From the NCBI GenBank assembly GCA_016214445.1, contig JACROM010000094.1, positions 1-19,842 of the forward strand: a stretch of 19,842 bases of DNA, given 5' to 3'. How positions within the stretch are numbered: position 1 is the first letter of the stretch; the number at the start of each line of letters is the position of its first letter. This document shows, in pieces, positions 1-9,000 of the stretch. The stretch comes from Microcaldota archaeon (GTDB lineage: Archaea; Micrarchaeota; Micrarchaeia; Norongarragalinales; Norongarragalinaceae). Both the position numbers and the translations under genes were made by a program. The notes beneath the pieces were generated by a model. That model was not told the origin of the DNA. It did not search any database and was given only the letters and a program-made list of their open reading frames with translations.

Positions 1-2
1 AA

Positions 3-884
3 CGCCTGAAAGGCTACGTCAAGCAAAGGAACCTTCCCCACCTCATGTTCGCGGGCCCGGCTGGAATCGGCAAGACGACGGCGTCATTGGCGTTAGCGCA
101 CGAATTGTTTGGAGACGACATACGCTCGAGTTTTCTAGAGCTAAACAGTAGTGACGAGCGCGGAATTGACATAATTCGAGGAAAAGTTAAGGACTTCTCC
201 CGCACGCTCGCGTTGGCGGACGTGCCCTTCAAGATAATCTTCCTCGACGAGTCCGACGCCCTCACTCCGGACGCCCAGCAGGCTTTGCGCAGGACGATGG
301 AGCAGTACTCCAAGAACGTCCGCTTCATCCTTTCAGCGAACTATTCCTCCAGAATCATAGAACCAATTCAGAGCAGGTGCGCTGTTTTCCGTTTCTCGCC
401 CTTGAAGGACGAGGAGCTCGGGGAACTTGTTGGCAAGGTCGCAAAAGCGGAGGGCTTGGTTCTGGACGAAAAAGCTAAGGACGCTGTCGTGTTGGTTTCC
501 GAAGGCGACGCGCGCAAGGTCTTGAACGTCCTGCAGGGAGTGTCAGTGATGGGCTCCAAGGTGACTGAGGAGCAGGTTTTGAAGGTGAGCGCGCAGGCCC
601 GTCCCAAGGAAATAGCCGAAATGGTCGCTTTGGCCTTGAACGGCAAGTTCACAGAAGCAAGGAAGCAGCTGGACGACCTCATGCTCGCGTATGGTTTGAG
701 CGGTGAAGATGTGATGCGCCAGATGTACCGAGAAGTGGTTTCGCTTAGCATTTCCGACGAAACCAAGGTTTTTCTCGTTGACCGTTTGGGAGAATACTCC
801 TTCCGTTTGAGCGAAGGAGCTGACGAGCGCATCCAGCTGGAAGCCATGCTCGCGCAAATCATGCTTGCTGGGAAGAGGAAATGA
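3..884 (+). CDS. rfcS: Replication factor C small subunit, 5' end outside window
   Basis: This is the small subunit of the archaeal clamp loader, which opens PCNA and loads it on primed DNA using ATP, in complex with RFC large subunit. The frame is open from the first bases of the window (it reads RLKGYVKQRNLPHLMF before the first ATG at 45), so the true start lies upstream and about 294 codons are visible. Signatures seen are the P-loop GPAGIGKTT just after the LMFAG segment, the Walker B/RFC box FLDESDALT (usually DEAD; here DESD), the RRTMEQYSKNVRFILSANY box and the IEPIQSRC box with the arginine finger. No intein is present in the visible part. The stop is TGA at 882-884. The last residues (LAQIMLAGKRK) are echoed in the same frame just after the stop. 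The family call is very secure. Confidence 0.96.
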   Translation, partial: RLKGYVKQRNLPHLMFAGPAGIGKTTASLALAHELFGDDIRSSFLELNSSDERGIDIIRGKVKDFSRTLALADVPFKIIFLDESDALTPDAQQALRRTMEQYSKNVRFILSANYSSRIIEPIQSRCAVFRFSPLKDEELGELVGKVAKAEGLVLDEKAKDAVVLVSEGDARKVLNVLQGVSVMGSKVTEEQVLKVSAQARPKEIAEMVALALNGKFTEARKQLDDLMLAYGLSGEDVMRQMYREVVSLSISDETKVFLVDRLGEYSFRLSEGADERIQLEAMLAQIMLAGKRK

Positions 885-998
885 TTGTTCGGCGTAGAAG
901 GAAGGGGGATGCGTCCGGTTCGCGGGGGAAACCGCGAGCAGGCGCGAGTGGTTGCCTCCAAGAAGCTGGCGCAATTGATGCTTGCGGGAAAGAAAAAA
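849..998 (+). repeat. Duplicated 3' tail of the RFC small subunit gene
   Basis: The last 11 codons of rfcS (849-881, LAQIMLAGKRK) recur 117 bp downstream at 966-998 in the same reading frame as LAQLMLAGKKK; I count about 26 of 33 bases identical. The second copy lies beyond the TGA stop at 882-884, in the gap before the next gene. The frame stays open from 885 into the downstream ATPase. It looks like a decayed tail duplication or a former C-terminal extension cut off by a stop codon. Only the similarity itself is observed; the history is inferred. Confidence 0.6.
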
Positions 999-1022
999 AC
1001 GCGAGTCCTTCCCCAGAATAGG

Positions 1023-1030
1023 TTTATATA
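1023..1030 (+). promoter_or_regulatory. TATA box of the DUF234-type ATPase gene
   Basis: TTTATATA is centred about 26 bp upstream of the ATG at 1053, the usual archaeal distance to the transcription start, so the transcript is probably leaderless. This position argues that the gene starts at 1053 and not at the upstream in-frame codons from 885. A second AT-rich stretch (TTATATAAA, 1041-1049) is too close to the ATG to be the box for this start. Confidence 0.7.
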
Positions 1031-1052
1031 TTGTTTATGTTTATATAAATCC

Positions 1053-2444
1053 ATGGAAGAGAAAGCATTCGTGAACCGGCAGGAAGAACTGAAACAGCTA
1101 GTTTCCGCCCTTTCCCGCAAGGGCCCGGAGCTGATTATTTTATACGGCCGCAGGCGGGTTGGCAAAAGCCGTTTGCTGAGGGAGGTATGTAAAAAAGCCA
1201 AGGTCGATGTTTTCGTAATGCTGGAGGAGGCGGACTATAATACGAATTTAAGGAAAGTGTCCGAAGCGGTTGTCAAGCGTTTTGGTTTCCCGAGTTTTTC
1301 GCCCGCTTCGTTCAAAGACCTCTTCAGTTCCCTGCCGGACGGAACACTAATATTTCTCGACGAGTACTCTTACCTTCCCGGCTCAATAGGAGAATTCCAG
1401 GCAATTTGGGAAGACATCGTCAAACCTAAAGGAATCAAGCTTGTTTTGTCTGGTTCTTTGATCAGGGTAATGGAAGACCTGTCCTACTCTTTGTCAAGCC
1501 CGCTCTATGGCCGCGCAACTCAAATCATTAAACTAACGCCGCTCTCTTTGCAGCATGTCCTAGAATGGTACGGAAAAAACGCCAAAATAGAAAAAGTGCT
1601 GCCAACTTACTTTTGTGTTGGCGGAGTCCCAAGATACCTCGAAGTCATCGAGCGCCCTTCACTGGCTCAGGTCCAGCATGCTTTTCTCTCAAAGAACGGG
1701 CTTCTTTTGAGGGAAGGCAAACTGCTTTTGAAAGAGAGCTTTCCCACTTCACTGGTTTTTCCAAAGATACTTTTCACAGTATCCTGTGGTGTTTCTGAAG
1801 CAACTAAAATAGCGAATGCAGTTCAAATCAAGGCAAACGAGGTCAGCAAGTATCTGATGCTGCTTTCAGATTACGGGTTTGTTGAAAAAAGATACCCTTC
1901 GTTAGGCGGAGGCAAAAAAGACGTGCGTTTCTATACTGCCGACCGTTTCCTGTCGTTTTGGACGAAGTTTGTCTGGCCATATTATGATGAAATAGAGAAC
2001 AGTTCAGAAAATCAAGCAACAGCCAAGTTCAAGAAAAACTTCACTACTTTTGCCGGGCTTGAATTTGAGAAAACAATTATTGAGATTTTGAAGCAGCGCC
2101 CCCGCCTTATCCCCCTCTCTTCCAATAACGCTGGAAAACAATGGGGCAGGATACCCGGAGCAAGGGAGGGGGAGAACCAGTACGAAATAGATGTGTGCGC
2201 TACAGACGAAAAAAACAATAAAATCTTCTTTGCCGAGTGCAAGTGGAAGGAAAAAGTGAACGCGCAGGATGTCATCAAAAACTTGAACGAAAAAACTGCT
2301 TTCGTTGACTGGCGCAAAAACAAGAGGAGAGAAATATTAGCGGTGTTTGCGAAATCTTTTAAAAGCAAAATAACCGAATACGAAGGCAAAAAGGTCCTGT
2401 GCTTTGACTTGAATGATCTGGAGCAAACTTTGAAAAACAGCTAG
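1053..2444 (+). CDS. Archaeal ATPase with C-terminal DUF234/PD-(D/E)XK-like nuclease domain
   Basis: The product is 463 aa. Seen: an N-terminal FVNRQEELKQL motif typical of archaeal ATPases (ATPase_2 family), P-loop GRRRVGKS at residues 32-39, Walker B LIFLDE at 99-104 and the KLVLSGSLIRVM strand after it. The middle region is compatible with a winged-helix segment (KANEVSKYLMLLSDYGFVEK). The C-terminus has a restriction-nuclease-like core: D380 in YEIDV and E395/K397 in FAECKW. This is the architecture of ATPase_2 plus DUF234 proteins, which are common in archaea; their cellular role is not settled, and defence, mobile-element or DNA-handling functions are guesses. The ATG at 1053 is preferred because of the TATA box at 1023; the longer frame from 885 would add the duplicated rfcS tail. 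Confidence 0.88.
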   Translation: MEEKAFVNRQEELKQLVSALSRKGPELIILYGRRRVGKSRLLREVCKKAKVDVFVMLEEADYNTNLRKVSEAVVKRFGFPSFSPASFKDLFSSLPDGTLIFLDEYSYLPGSIGEFQAIWEDIVKPKGIKLVLSGSLIRVMEDLSYSLSSPLYGRATQIIKLTPLSLQHVLEWYGKNAKIEKVLPTYFCVGGVPRYLEVIERPSLAQVQHAFLSKNGLLLREGKLLLKESFPTSLVFPKILFTVSCGVSEATKIANAVQIKANEVSKYLMLLSDYGFVEKRYPSLGGGKKDVRFYTADRFLSFWTKFVWPYYDEIENSSENQATAKFKKNFTTFAGLEFEKTIIEILKQRPRLIPLSSNNAGKQWGRIPGAREGENQYEIDVCATDEKNNKIFFAECKWKEKVNAQDVIKNLNEKTAFVDWRKNKRREILAVFAKSFKSKITEYEGKKVLCFDLNDLEQTLKNS

Positions 2445-2470
2445 CGACAAAAAATTTGCGAGGGAAAACG

Positions 2471-2959
2471 ATGAAAATCAAGATTTTCGTAACCGGCGGG
2501 ACGTTCGACAAGGAGTACGACGAGATAGAGCAGCTGTTGGAGTTCAAGAAAACCCATCTGCCGCAGGTGCTGGAACAGGCCCGGTGCAAGCTGGAAATAA
2601 GCGTGGAAACGGTTTTCCTGAAGGACAGCCGCGACACAACAGACATCGACCGCGAAAAGATAGCAAAAGCCTGTGCGGAAGCGAAAGAGGACAAGATAGT
2701 CATAACGCACGGGACAGATACTGCCGACCAGACGGCCCGCGCCCTCAAGAAGAAAGTCAAGAACAAGACCATTGTCCTGACTGGAGCAATGGTTCCCTAC
2801 GCTTTCAACAGCTCGGACGGCTCGTTCAACCTCGGCTGCGCCTTGGCTTTCGTGCAAACCCTTCCGCCCGGAGTGTACGTGACGATGAACGGCTTCGCTT
2901 TCGACGCAGAAAACGTCAAAAAGAACCTCAAGACGGGCGTTTTTTCCGAGCTGAAGTGA
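2471..2959 (+). CDS. Single-domain asparaginase-like protein
   Basis: The product is 162 aa and corresponds to only the N-terminal domain of type I/II L-asparaginases (about 330 aa). Seen: FVTGGTFD with the nucleophile-type Thr at residue 11, a K-D-S-R-D stretch at 51-55 matching the substrate-binding Asp-Ser loop, THGTDT at 79-84 with the second catalytic Thr/Asp pair, and VLTGAM. The C-terminal domain that completes the active site in full-length enzymes is absent and the next gene is unrelated, so this is not a frameshifted asparaginase. Short asparaginase-domain proteins of this size are known in prokaryotes, but their substrate is unclear. ATG 2471 has GAGGG a few bases upstream; a TTG at 2456 is an in-frame alternative. 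It follows the ATPase gene by 26 nt and may share its transcript. Confidence 0.85.
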   Translation: MKIKIFVTGGTFDKEYDEIEQLLEFKKTHLPQVLEQARCKLEISVETVFLKDSRDTTDIDREKIAKACAEAKEDKIVITHGTDTADQTARALKKKVKNKTIVLTGAMVPYAFNSSDGSFNLGCALAFVQTLPPGVYVTMNGFAFDAENVKKNLKTGVFSELK

Positions 2960-2964
2960 AAAGC

Positions 2965-2977
2965 CTCCTTTTTTGTT
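2965..2977 (+). terminator. T-rich terminator after the asparaginase-like gene
   Basis: A pyrimidine-rich run with six consecutive T (2969-2974) follows the stop at 2959. Archaeal RNA polymerase terminates at such U tracts without a strong hairpin. It separates this unit from the cdc48 promoter at 3021. Confidence 0.4.
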
Positions 2978-3020
2978 CCCCGTAGGCTCAAGTGAATTTT
3001 CCGGGCTTTAAAGCGAGGGG

Positions 3021-3055
3021 TTTAATAAGTTTTTTCCAGAAATGATAGCGTGGTG
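3021..3055 (+). promoter_or_regulatory. cdc48 promoter and ribosome-binding site
   Basis: TTTAATAA at 3021-3028 is a TATA-like box, which predicts a start near 3050. GGTG at 3052-3055 lies 8 nt before the ATG at 3064 and can pair with the 3' end of archaeal 16S rRNA. The leader would be very short. Confidence 0.55.
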
Positions 3056-3063
3056 CTTACTGT

Positions 3064-6000
3064 ATGGAAGAGATTGAACTGAAAGTAGCGGAAGCGATGC
3101 AGATAGACTACGGCAAGCGTGTTGTAAGGCTGGATTCGAATGCGCGCAAAGTGCTCGCGCTTACAACCGGGGACGTGGTGGAGATAAACGGGAAGAAGAA
3201 AACCGCCGCGCTGGTTCTTCCTTCCCACCCGCAGGACGAAGGCATGAACATAATCCGCATGGACGGCATACTGCGCCAGAACACCAGCGTGGGCCTAGGA
3301 GACCGAGTAAAGATCAAGAAAGCAGAAATCAAGCCAGCGAAAAAAATAGTCATCGCCCCCAACCAGCCTTCACGCTACGCTCCAGGTTTCGACGCTTACG
3401 TCAAGAAGAACCTCATAGGCAAGCCGTTGAGCAAGGGCGACATCCTTTCCGTGAATGTTTTCGGCACCAGCTTCCCGTTCGTCGTAGCGCAGACCGTTCC
3501 TACAGGGTTGCTCGTCATCACCCCTGAAACCGAGGTCATACTCAAGGACGAGCCGCTGAAGGAAGTGGGCAAGATAGCAACGCTCTCGTACGAAGACATA
3601 GGCGGCCTCAAGGACGAAGTGCAGAAAATCCGCGAGATGGTCGAGCTGCCCATGAGGCACCCGGTCCTGTTTGAGCGGCTTGGCATAGAACCGCCCAAAG
3701 GGGTTCTCATCTACGGCCCGCCGGGAACAGGCAAGACGCTGTTGGCGAGGGCAGTAGCGAATGAAAGCGACGCTCACTTCATAACCATCAACGGCCCGGA
3801 GATAATCTCGAAATTCGTCGGCGAAGCTGAGGAGCGGTTAAGGCAGATATTCCAGGAAGCGGAAGACAACGCCCCCACCATAATGTTCATAGACGAGCTC
3901 GATGCCATAGCCCCAAAACGCGAGGAGGTCGTGGGCGAAGTCGAAAAACGGGTAGTCAGCCAGTTGTTGTGTGTTTCTCCCGACACTCCTATATATACAT
4001 CTGATGGCGTGGTGCCGATTAAACAGCTCTACGAAAGCGTCCAAGGGGAAAAATACGTCATGAACGGCGTAGAGTACGTTCACCCGCAAGGGCTGAAAGT
4101 TAACGCATTAGCTGAAAAAGAGATCAAGCATTCGCCTGTTTTGGCCATGAACAAGCTGTTCGTTCCGGATGCTTACGAAGTCGTGCTAGACAACGGGGCA
4201 AACTTGAAAACGTCGGCCATCCAGCGCTTTTGCACTATTTCCGAGGGTCGCCTGGAATGGGTTCCCGTGACCGAACTTAACGCGGGCGATTATGTGGCGG
4301 TGCCGACTGAAATCGGACTGGAAGAAAAACCAGTTGACCTGATGGGCCGCCTTTCTGGCTGTTACTCCTTCCAGCTTTCCGACAGGGGCGCGGCTGTTTT
4401 CGGCCGCCGCTACGTGAACCGGGCGGAATTCACGCACTTCAACACGCACTGTACTTTGAAGGAAGACGGGACCCTTCGTACGCGTTTGCTCAACTTTATC
4501 CGTGACAAAAAACAGTGCAGTGTTGCCGAGGTCTTTTCCGCGTTTGCCAAGAATGAAAACGAGCGCATCCACGTCCGCCGCCTGCTTAGGTCCCTTGAAT
4601 CCCTGCAGAGCGTCAGCATTCTACGGAATGGGCGAAAACTAGGTGTTGTCCGGGCCGCCCCATTCGCGGCGTTGTTGTGGGAAGACGTCAAAGGCGTTTC
4701 GGTGTTCAAGTATTCCCGGAACTACGTCAAGGACTCTTACTTCCTCAAGACTGTGCGCGAACTGACTCCCGAGCTCGCCGAGTTTGTGGGCTACGTCATG
4801 GCCGACGGAAGCATGGCCAAAACCCGCGTTAATTTCTCCGGCAAGCCCGAAGTGGTCCTGCGCGCCCAGGAAATTTCCGCCAAACTGTTCGGCAAAGAAG
4901 GCTGCCTCAAAAAAATCAACGACAAGTATTATAGGTTGGACATCGCCTGCCAAACGCTGCCGTTTCTGCTGAACGACCTGTTCGGTATCCCCATTGGCAA
5001 AAAATCCCACATTATCGCCCTCCCGCCGCTCCTGTTCACTGCCACAACTGCGTGCAAGAAAGCGTTCGTTAGGGCCTATTTCGACTGCGACGCTTCCCTG
5101 TCATCGAACCTCCGCGCTTTCTCCAGAAGCAGGCAAATGATGCAGGACTTGGGTGCTCTCCTGCTTTCGCTCGGTTTTCTCACGAGTTACTCCTTTGCAA
5201 ACGGCATGCACTACTGCAACGTGCTGGACGGAACCAAGGGCGCTTTGCGTTATGCCGAAACAATAGGCTCGGTCAGAAAAGACCGGCTGGCCAAGTTCCA
5301 TGAGCTTTTGGCTGGAAGAACTGTAAGCTCTTCGGTCCGGTTTGTCCCGAACATGCAAGAAGCGCTCAATGCGCTGCGCAGCGGCCTTTCGGGTCTGAAG
5401 GATAACGATTACCGCTACCTGACTGGAACCAGGGCGGCTGGCAAGGACAAGCTGAATTATTTCCTCGGCTTATACGCGGGGCAGAAAACCCGTTGGGTCG
5501 AGTGCCTTGACTCGCTGCTGCAAACCCAAGTGGCGTGGACGCGCATCCTGTCAATTAAAAAAATTCCCGGGATGACGATGTACGACTTGACAACTCAAAC
5601 AGGCAATTTCGTGGGCGGGAACGTCCCGACGCTTCTCCATAATACGCTCATGGACGGACTAAAGAGCAGGGGGCAAGTGGTGGTCATAGCTGCAAGTGTA
5701 ACTGGAGACACGCCGATTTTGGTCAGGAACGAAAAAGGGACCGGATTGGTTGCAATTGGGGATTTTGTCGACTCTTTCTACGCTCAAGGCGAAGCGGACG
5801 TAGAAAAACCTGTTTCTGGCGTTCATACTTTAGGTTTTTCTTCGCGTGCCGCAGACAACAATTTCGGTAATGTTCATTTTGACCGGGCAGAATTCAAAAA
5901 AGTTGGCGGCGTTTTCCGGCACAAAGTAAACGAAATCTACGAAATTAAATTTAACGGCGGAAAAATAAGGGCAACTGGAAACCACTCCGTGTTTGTCAGA

Positions 6001-9000
6001 ACCAAAAAAGGCGTTGAGTCAAAACCCGTGACCGAGCTGAAAGAAGGCGAGTATCTTGTTGATTTGCCATACAAAGTCAGGTCAACGAACGGCCCGCAGT
6101 TGCGCTGCGCGTCGTTTTCGTCAGTCTATCCTTCAACGCTTCCCGTTGCCGCGAAAATCCGAAGAGCTTATAATGAAGCGTTAACCAGGTCCGTTTCAGC
6201 TGCTGCCGACGCAGCCGGCACGCATGTCACCACAGCTTACGCGTGGCGCCGAGGAAGGTTGCCCAAGGCACTCCAAACTCCTCTTTCACGTTCTCTCCCC
6301 GAAGAGGTGAATCTTGCCCCTCCCCTGTTTCGTTTGCTTGGATATTACGCTGCGGAAGGCTACTCGCGGAAGGAACTTGATTTCTGTTTTGGAACCCATG
6401 AACCTGCCCTAATTTCAGACCTTCAGAATCTGATGGGCGAGTATTTCGGGATAGAGCCTTCAAAAGTCGCGGCCACAGGTTCTCGGACAAACATTGTTTA
6501 CTACTCAAAACTGCTCGCATCATTTTTCGCTCAACACTGCGGCAAAGGAGCGCACAACAAGCATGTGCCGCCTTTGCTTTTCGATATGCCGAAAGAGTTT
6601 TTCCTCGAATTTCTCAAGGGCTTCGCGGCCGGCGACGGTTATACGTCCCCTGAAGGTAAGATCGAAATCACATCCGTCAGCAGGCGGTTGATTCTGGAGC
6701 TGAACTGGCTGTGCCGAATGCACGGCATCAAGTCTGCGTTCTCTTCTTTCATCGTGAAGGAACGAAGTCTCGACGGGTATATGCTTCCGAAAACAACCGC
6801 GTTTCGTTTGCACATAGGCGCCCGCCAAAATCCCTTCCGGCTCCAGACAGTTAACCGCATGAAAATAAGCCGCGCGAAAATCAAGAGAATTACCAGGTTG
6901 CCGTTCGACGGCTATGTTTACGATCTGTGCGGTTGTGACAATGAAGCATTTTTTGGCGGTGAAGCTCCGATTTTGCTTCACAACACCAACCGTCCCAACA
7001 GCATAGACCCCGCGCTCAGAAGGCCGGGAAGGTTCGACCGCGAGATAGAGCTAGGGGTTCCGGACAAGAGGTCTCGCAAGGAAATACTCCAGATTCACAC
7101 GCGCGGCATGCCGCTCGCCAAGGACGTCTCACTGGACGAGCTTGCGTCAGTGACGCACGGCTTCGTTGGTGCGGATTTGCAGTCCCTGACTAAGGAAGCC
7201 GCGATGAAAGTGCTCCGCAGGGTTCTGCCCAAGATAAAGCTGCAGGACGCCGAAATCCCGCAAAACGTGCTGGACGAGCTGACTGTAACGCGCCACGATT
7301 TCCAGAACGCGCTACGCGAAATCCAACCGTCAGCGCTGAGGGAAGTTTTCGTCGAGATTCCCAACGTCCGGTGGAACCAAGTAGGCGGTTTGGACGAGGT
7401 AAAGCGTGAACTCAGGGAGGCGGTAGAGATGCCGCTCAAGAACCCGGGAGTTTTCAAGAGGCTCGGCATACGGCCAGTCCGGGGCATACTTCTGTTCGGC
7501 CCTCCGGGAACAGGCAAGACGCTGTTGGCGAAGGCTGTAGCAACTGAAAGCGAGTCCAACTTCATTTCCATAAAAGGGCCCGAACTCATAAGCAAGTGGG
7601 TCGGTGAATCGTTGGCATATGATGAAGAGGTCATCGTCCAAGTCGATGGAGCCACCCAACGCCGGAAAATCGGCGAGTTGGTGGACGAAAACCTGTCCGA
7701 GAACGCGGGACAACTTACGGCGCTCAAGCAACGCATGTTGGTTCAAACCCTTGACGAAGCCGGAAAAGCCCAGTGGGCGCCGGTAACGGATTACTTACGC
7801 CACGCGGCTCCAACACAACTCTACGAAGTTCACACCCGATCCGGCCGCCGCATCCAACTGACTGCGGACCACGGCCTTTTCGTGCTGGACGAAGGAATGA
7901 TAAAAACCATTCCCACCCAAAATCTGGTCCCGGGCGAATCGTTTGTTGCAATTCCAAACCGCGCCACAGAGACTGGCCAAGACGTGGAATTGGATTTGCT
8001 GGCGTTGCTTGGAAACGACCCGCATGTCACAGTTGGAAACGTTTCCGGAATGGTCCAAGACGCAATCAACCGTTTTGGACTAGCAAAAGTCAACCAAATA
8101 TTATTAGGATACTCGCGCCAGTTGGACGTGTTGCAGCGCGTAAAGGGCGACATGCGCATTCCCGTGCAGGCGTTCAAGCGCATGGCTGAATTACGTGCGG
8201 CATGCGATTCCTCTCAATTGACTGTAAGCACCAAAGCAAGCCGCGACCGCATTCCCGAACGCTTGAAATTCACTCCCGAACTGGCCTATTGGGTTGGCAT
8301 CTGGGTGGCGGAAGGCGATTTCAACGGCCGTGGAGCGCGGGTCCACAACCAGAACCCTGAAAACAGGCAACGGCTCAAAGCCTGTTTGGATTCGCTCGGT
8401 ATTTCCTACTCGGAAAACAAAAACGCCATCGTCACGTCAACTCTGTCCGCCAAAATCCTGCGCGCGTTGGGTTTGAACCATGGGGCAGACCAAAAACGCA
8501 TGCCCGCCATTGCGTTCAGCCTCCGTCGGGATGTTCTGGCCAGTTTGCTGTCCGGTTATTATAGTGGCGACGGCAGCGTTTACGGCAACGCGCACCGCAG
8601 CTACATCGAGGCCTGCACTGCCAGCGCAGGGTTGGCCAACGACCTCATGCGGTTGCTTCTGCCGTTCAGAATCGTCTCGATTCACTATGAACGGACCGAC
8701 AAGCGTTACGGCACCTTGATGCACAAAGTCCAGTTTTCGGGAGTCGAAAACTTCCAGAAATTCGCCACCATCGGCTTCAGCGACTCCAAGCGCAACGAAT
8801 GCGTTGCCGCCTACATCGTCTCCAAGAAATGGACGCGGACAGCCCAATTGCCAATTGACAAGACTCTGCGCGAACTGCTGCAAGACTATGGGTTTGAAGA
8901 ATGGGCCAAATCCAAGACTGTTGGCAGCCGCATCCTCAAGGAACTGTTCAGGTGGGCGCCTGCGGAAAAAACCGCGCCCTACCGCCAACTTTTGGAAAAC

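Noticed and set aside
885..1052. In-frame extension of the ATPase gene up to codon 885
   Set aside because: The TATA box at 1023 would then lie inside the gene, the extension carries the rfcS tail echo rather than ATPase sequence, and ATG 1053 begins exactly at the family N-terminus.
4186..4572. Long open frames on the opposite strand of cdc48
   Set aside because: They mirror codon bias of the true gene, lack promoters and resemble no family; the same holds for other antisense frames across the window.
3970..5643. Reading the cdc48 interruptions as frameshifts or separate genes
   Set aside because: The frame stays open throughout, and each interruption starts with Cys/Ser, ends in HN before Thr/Ser and contains splicing and endonuclease blocks.
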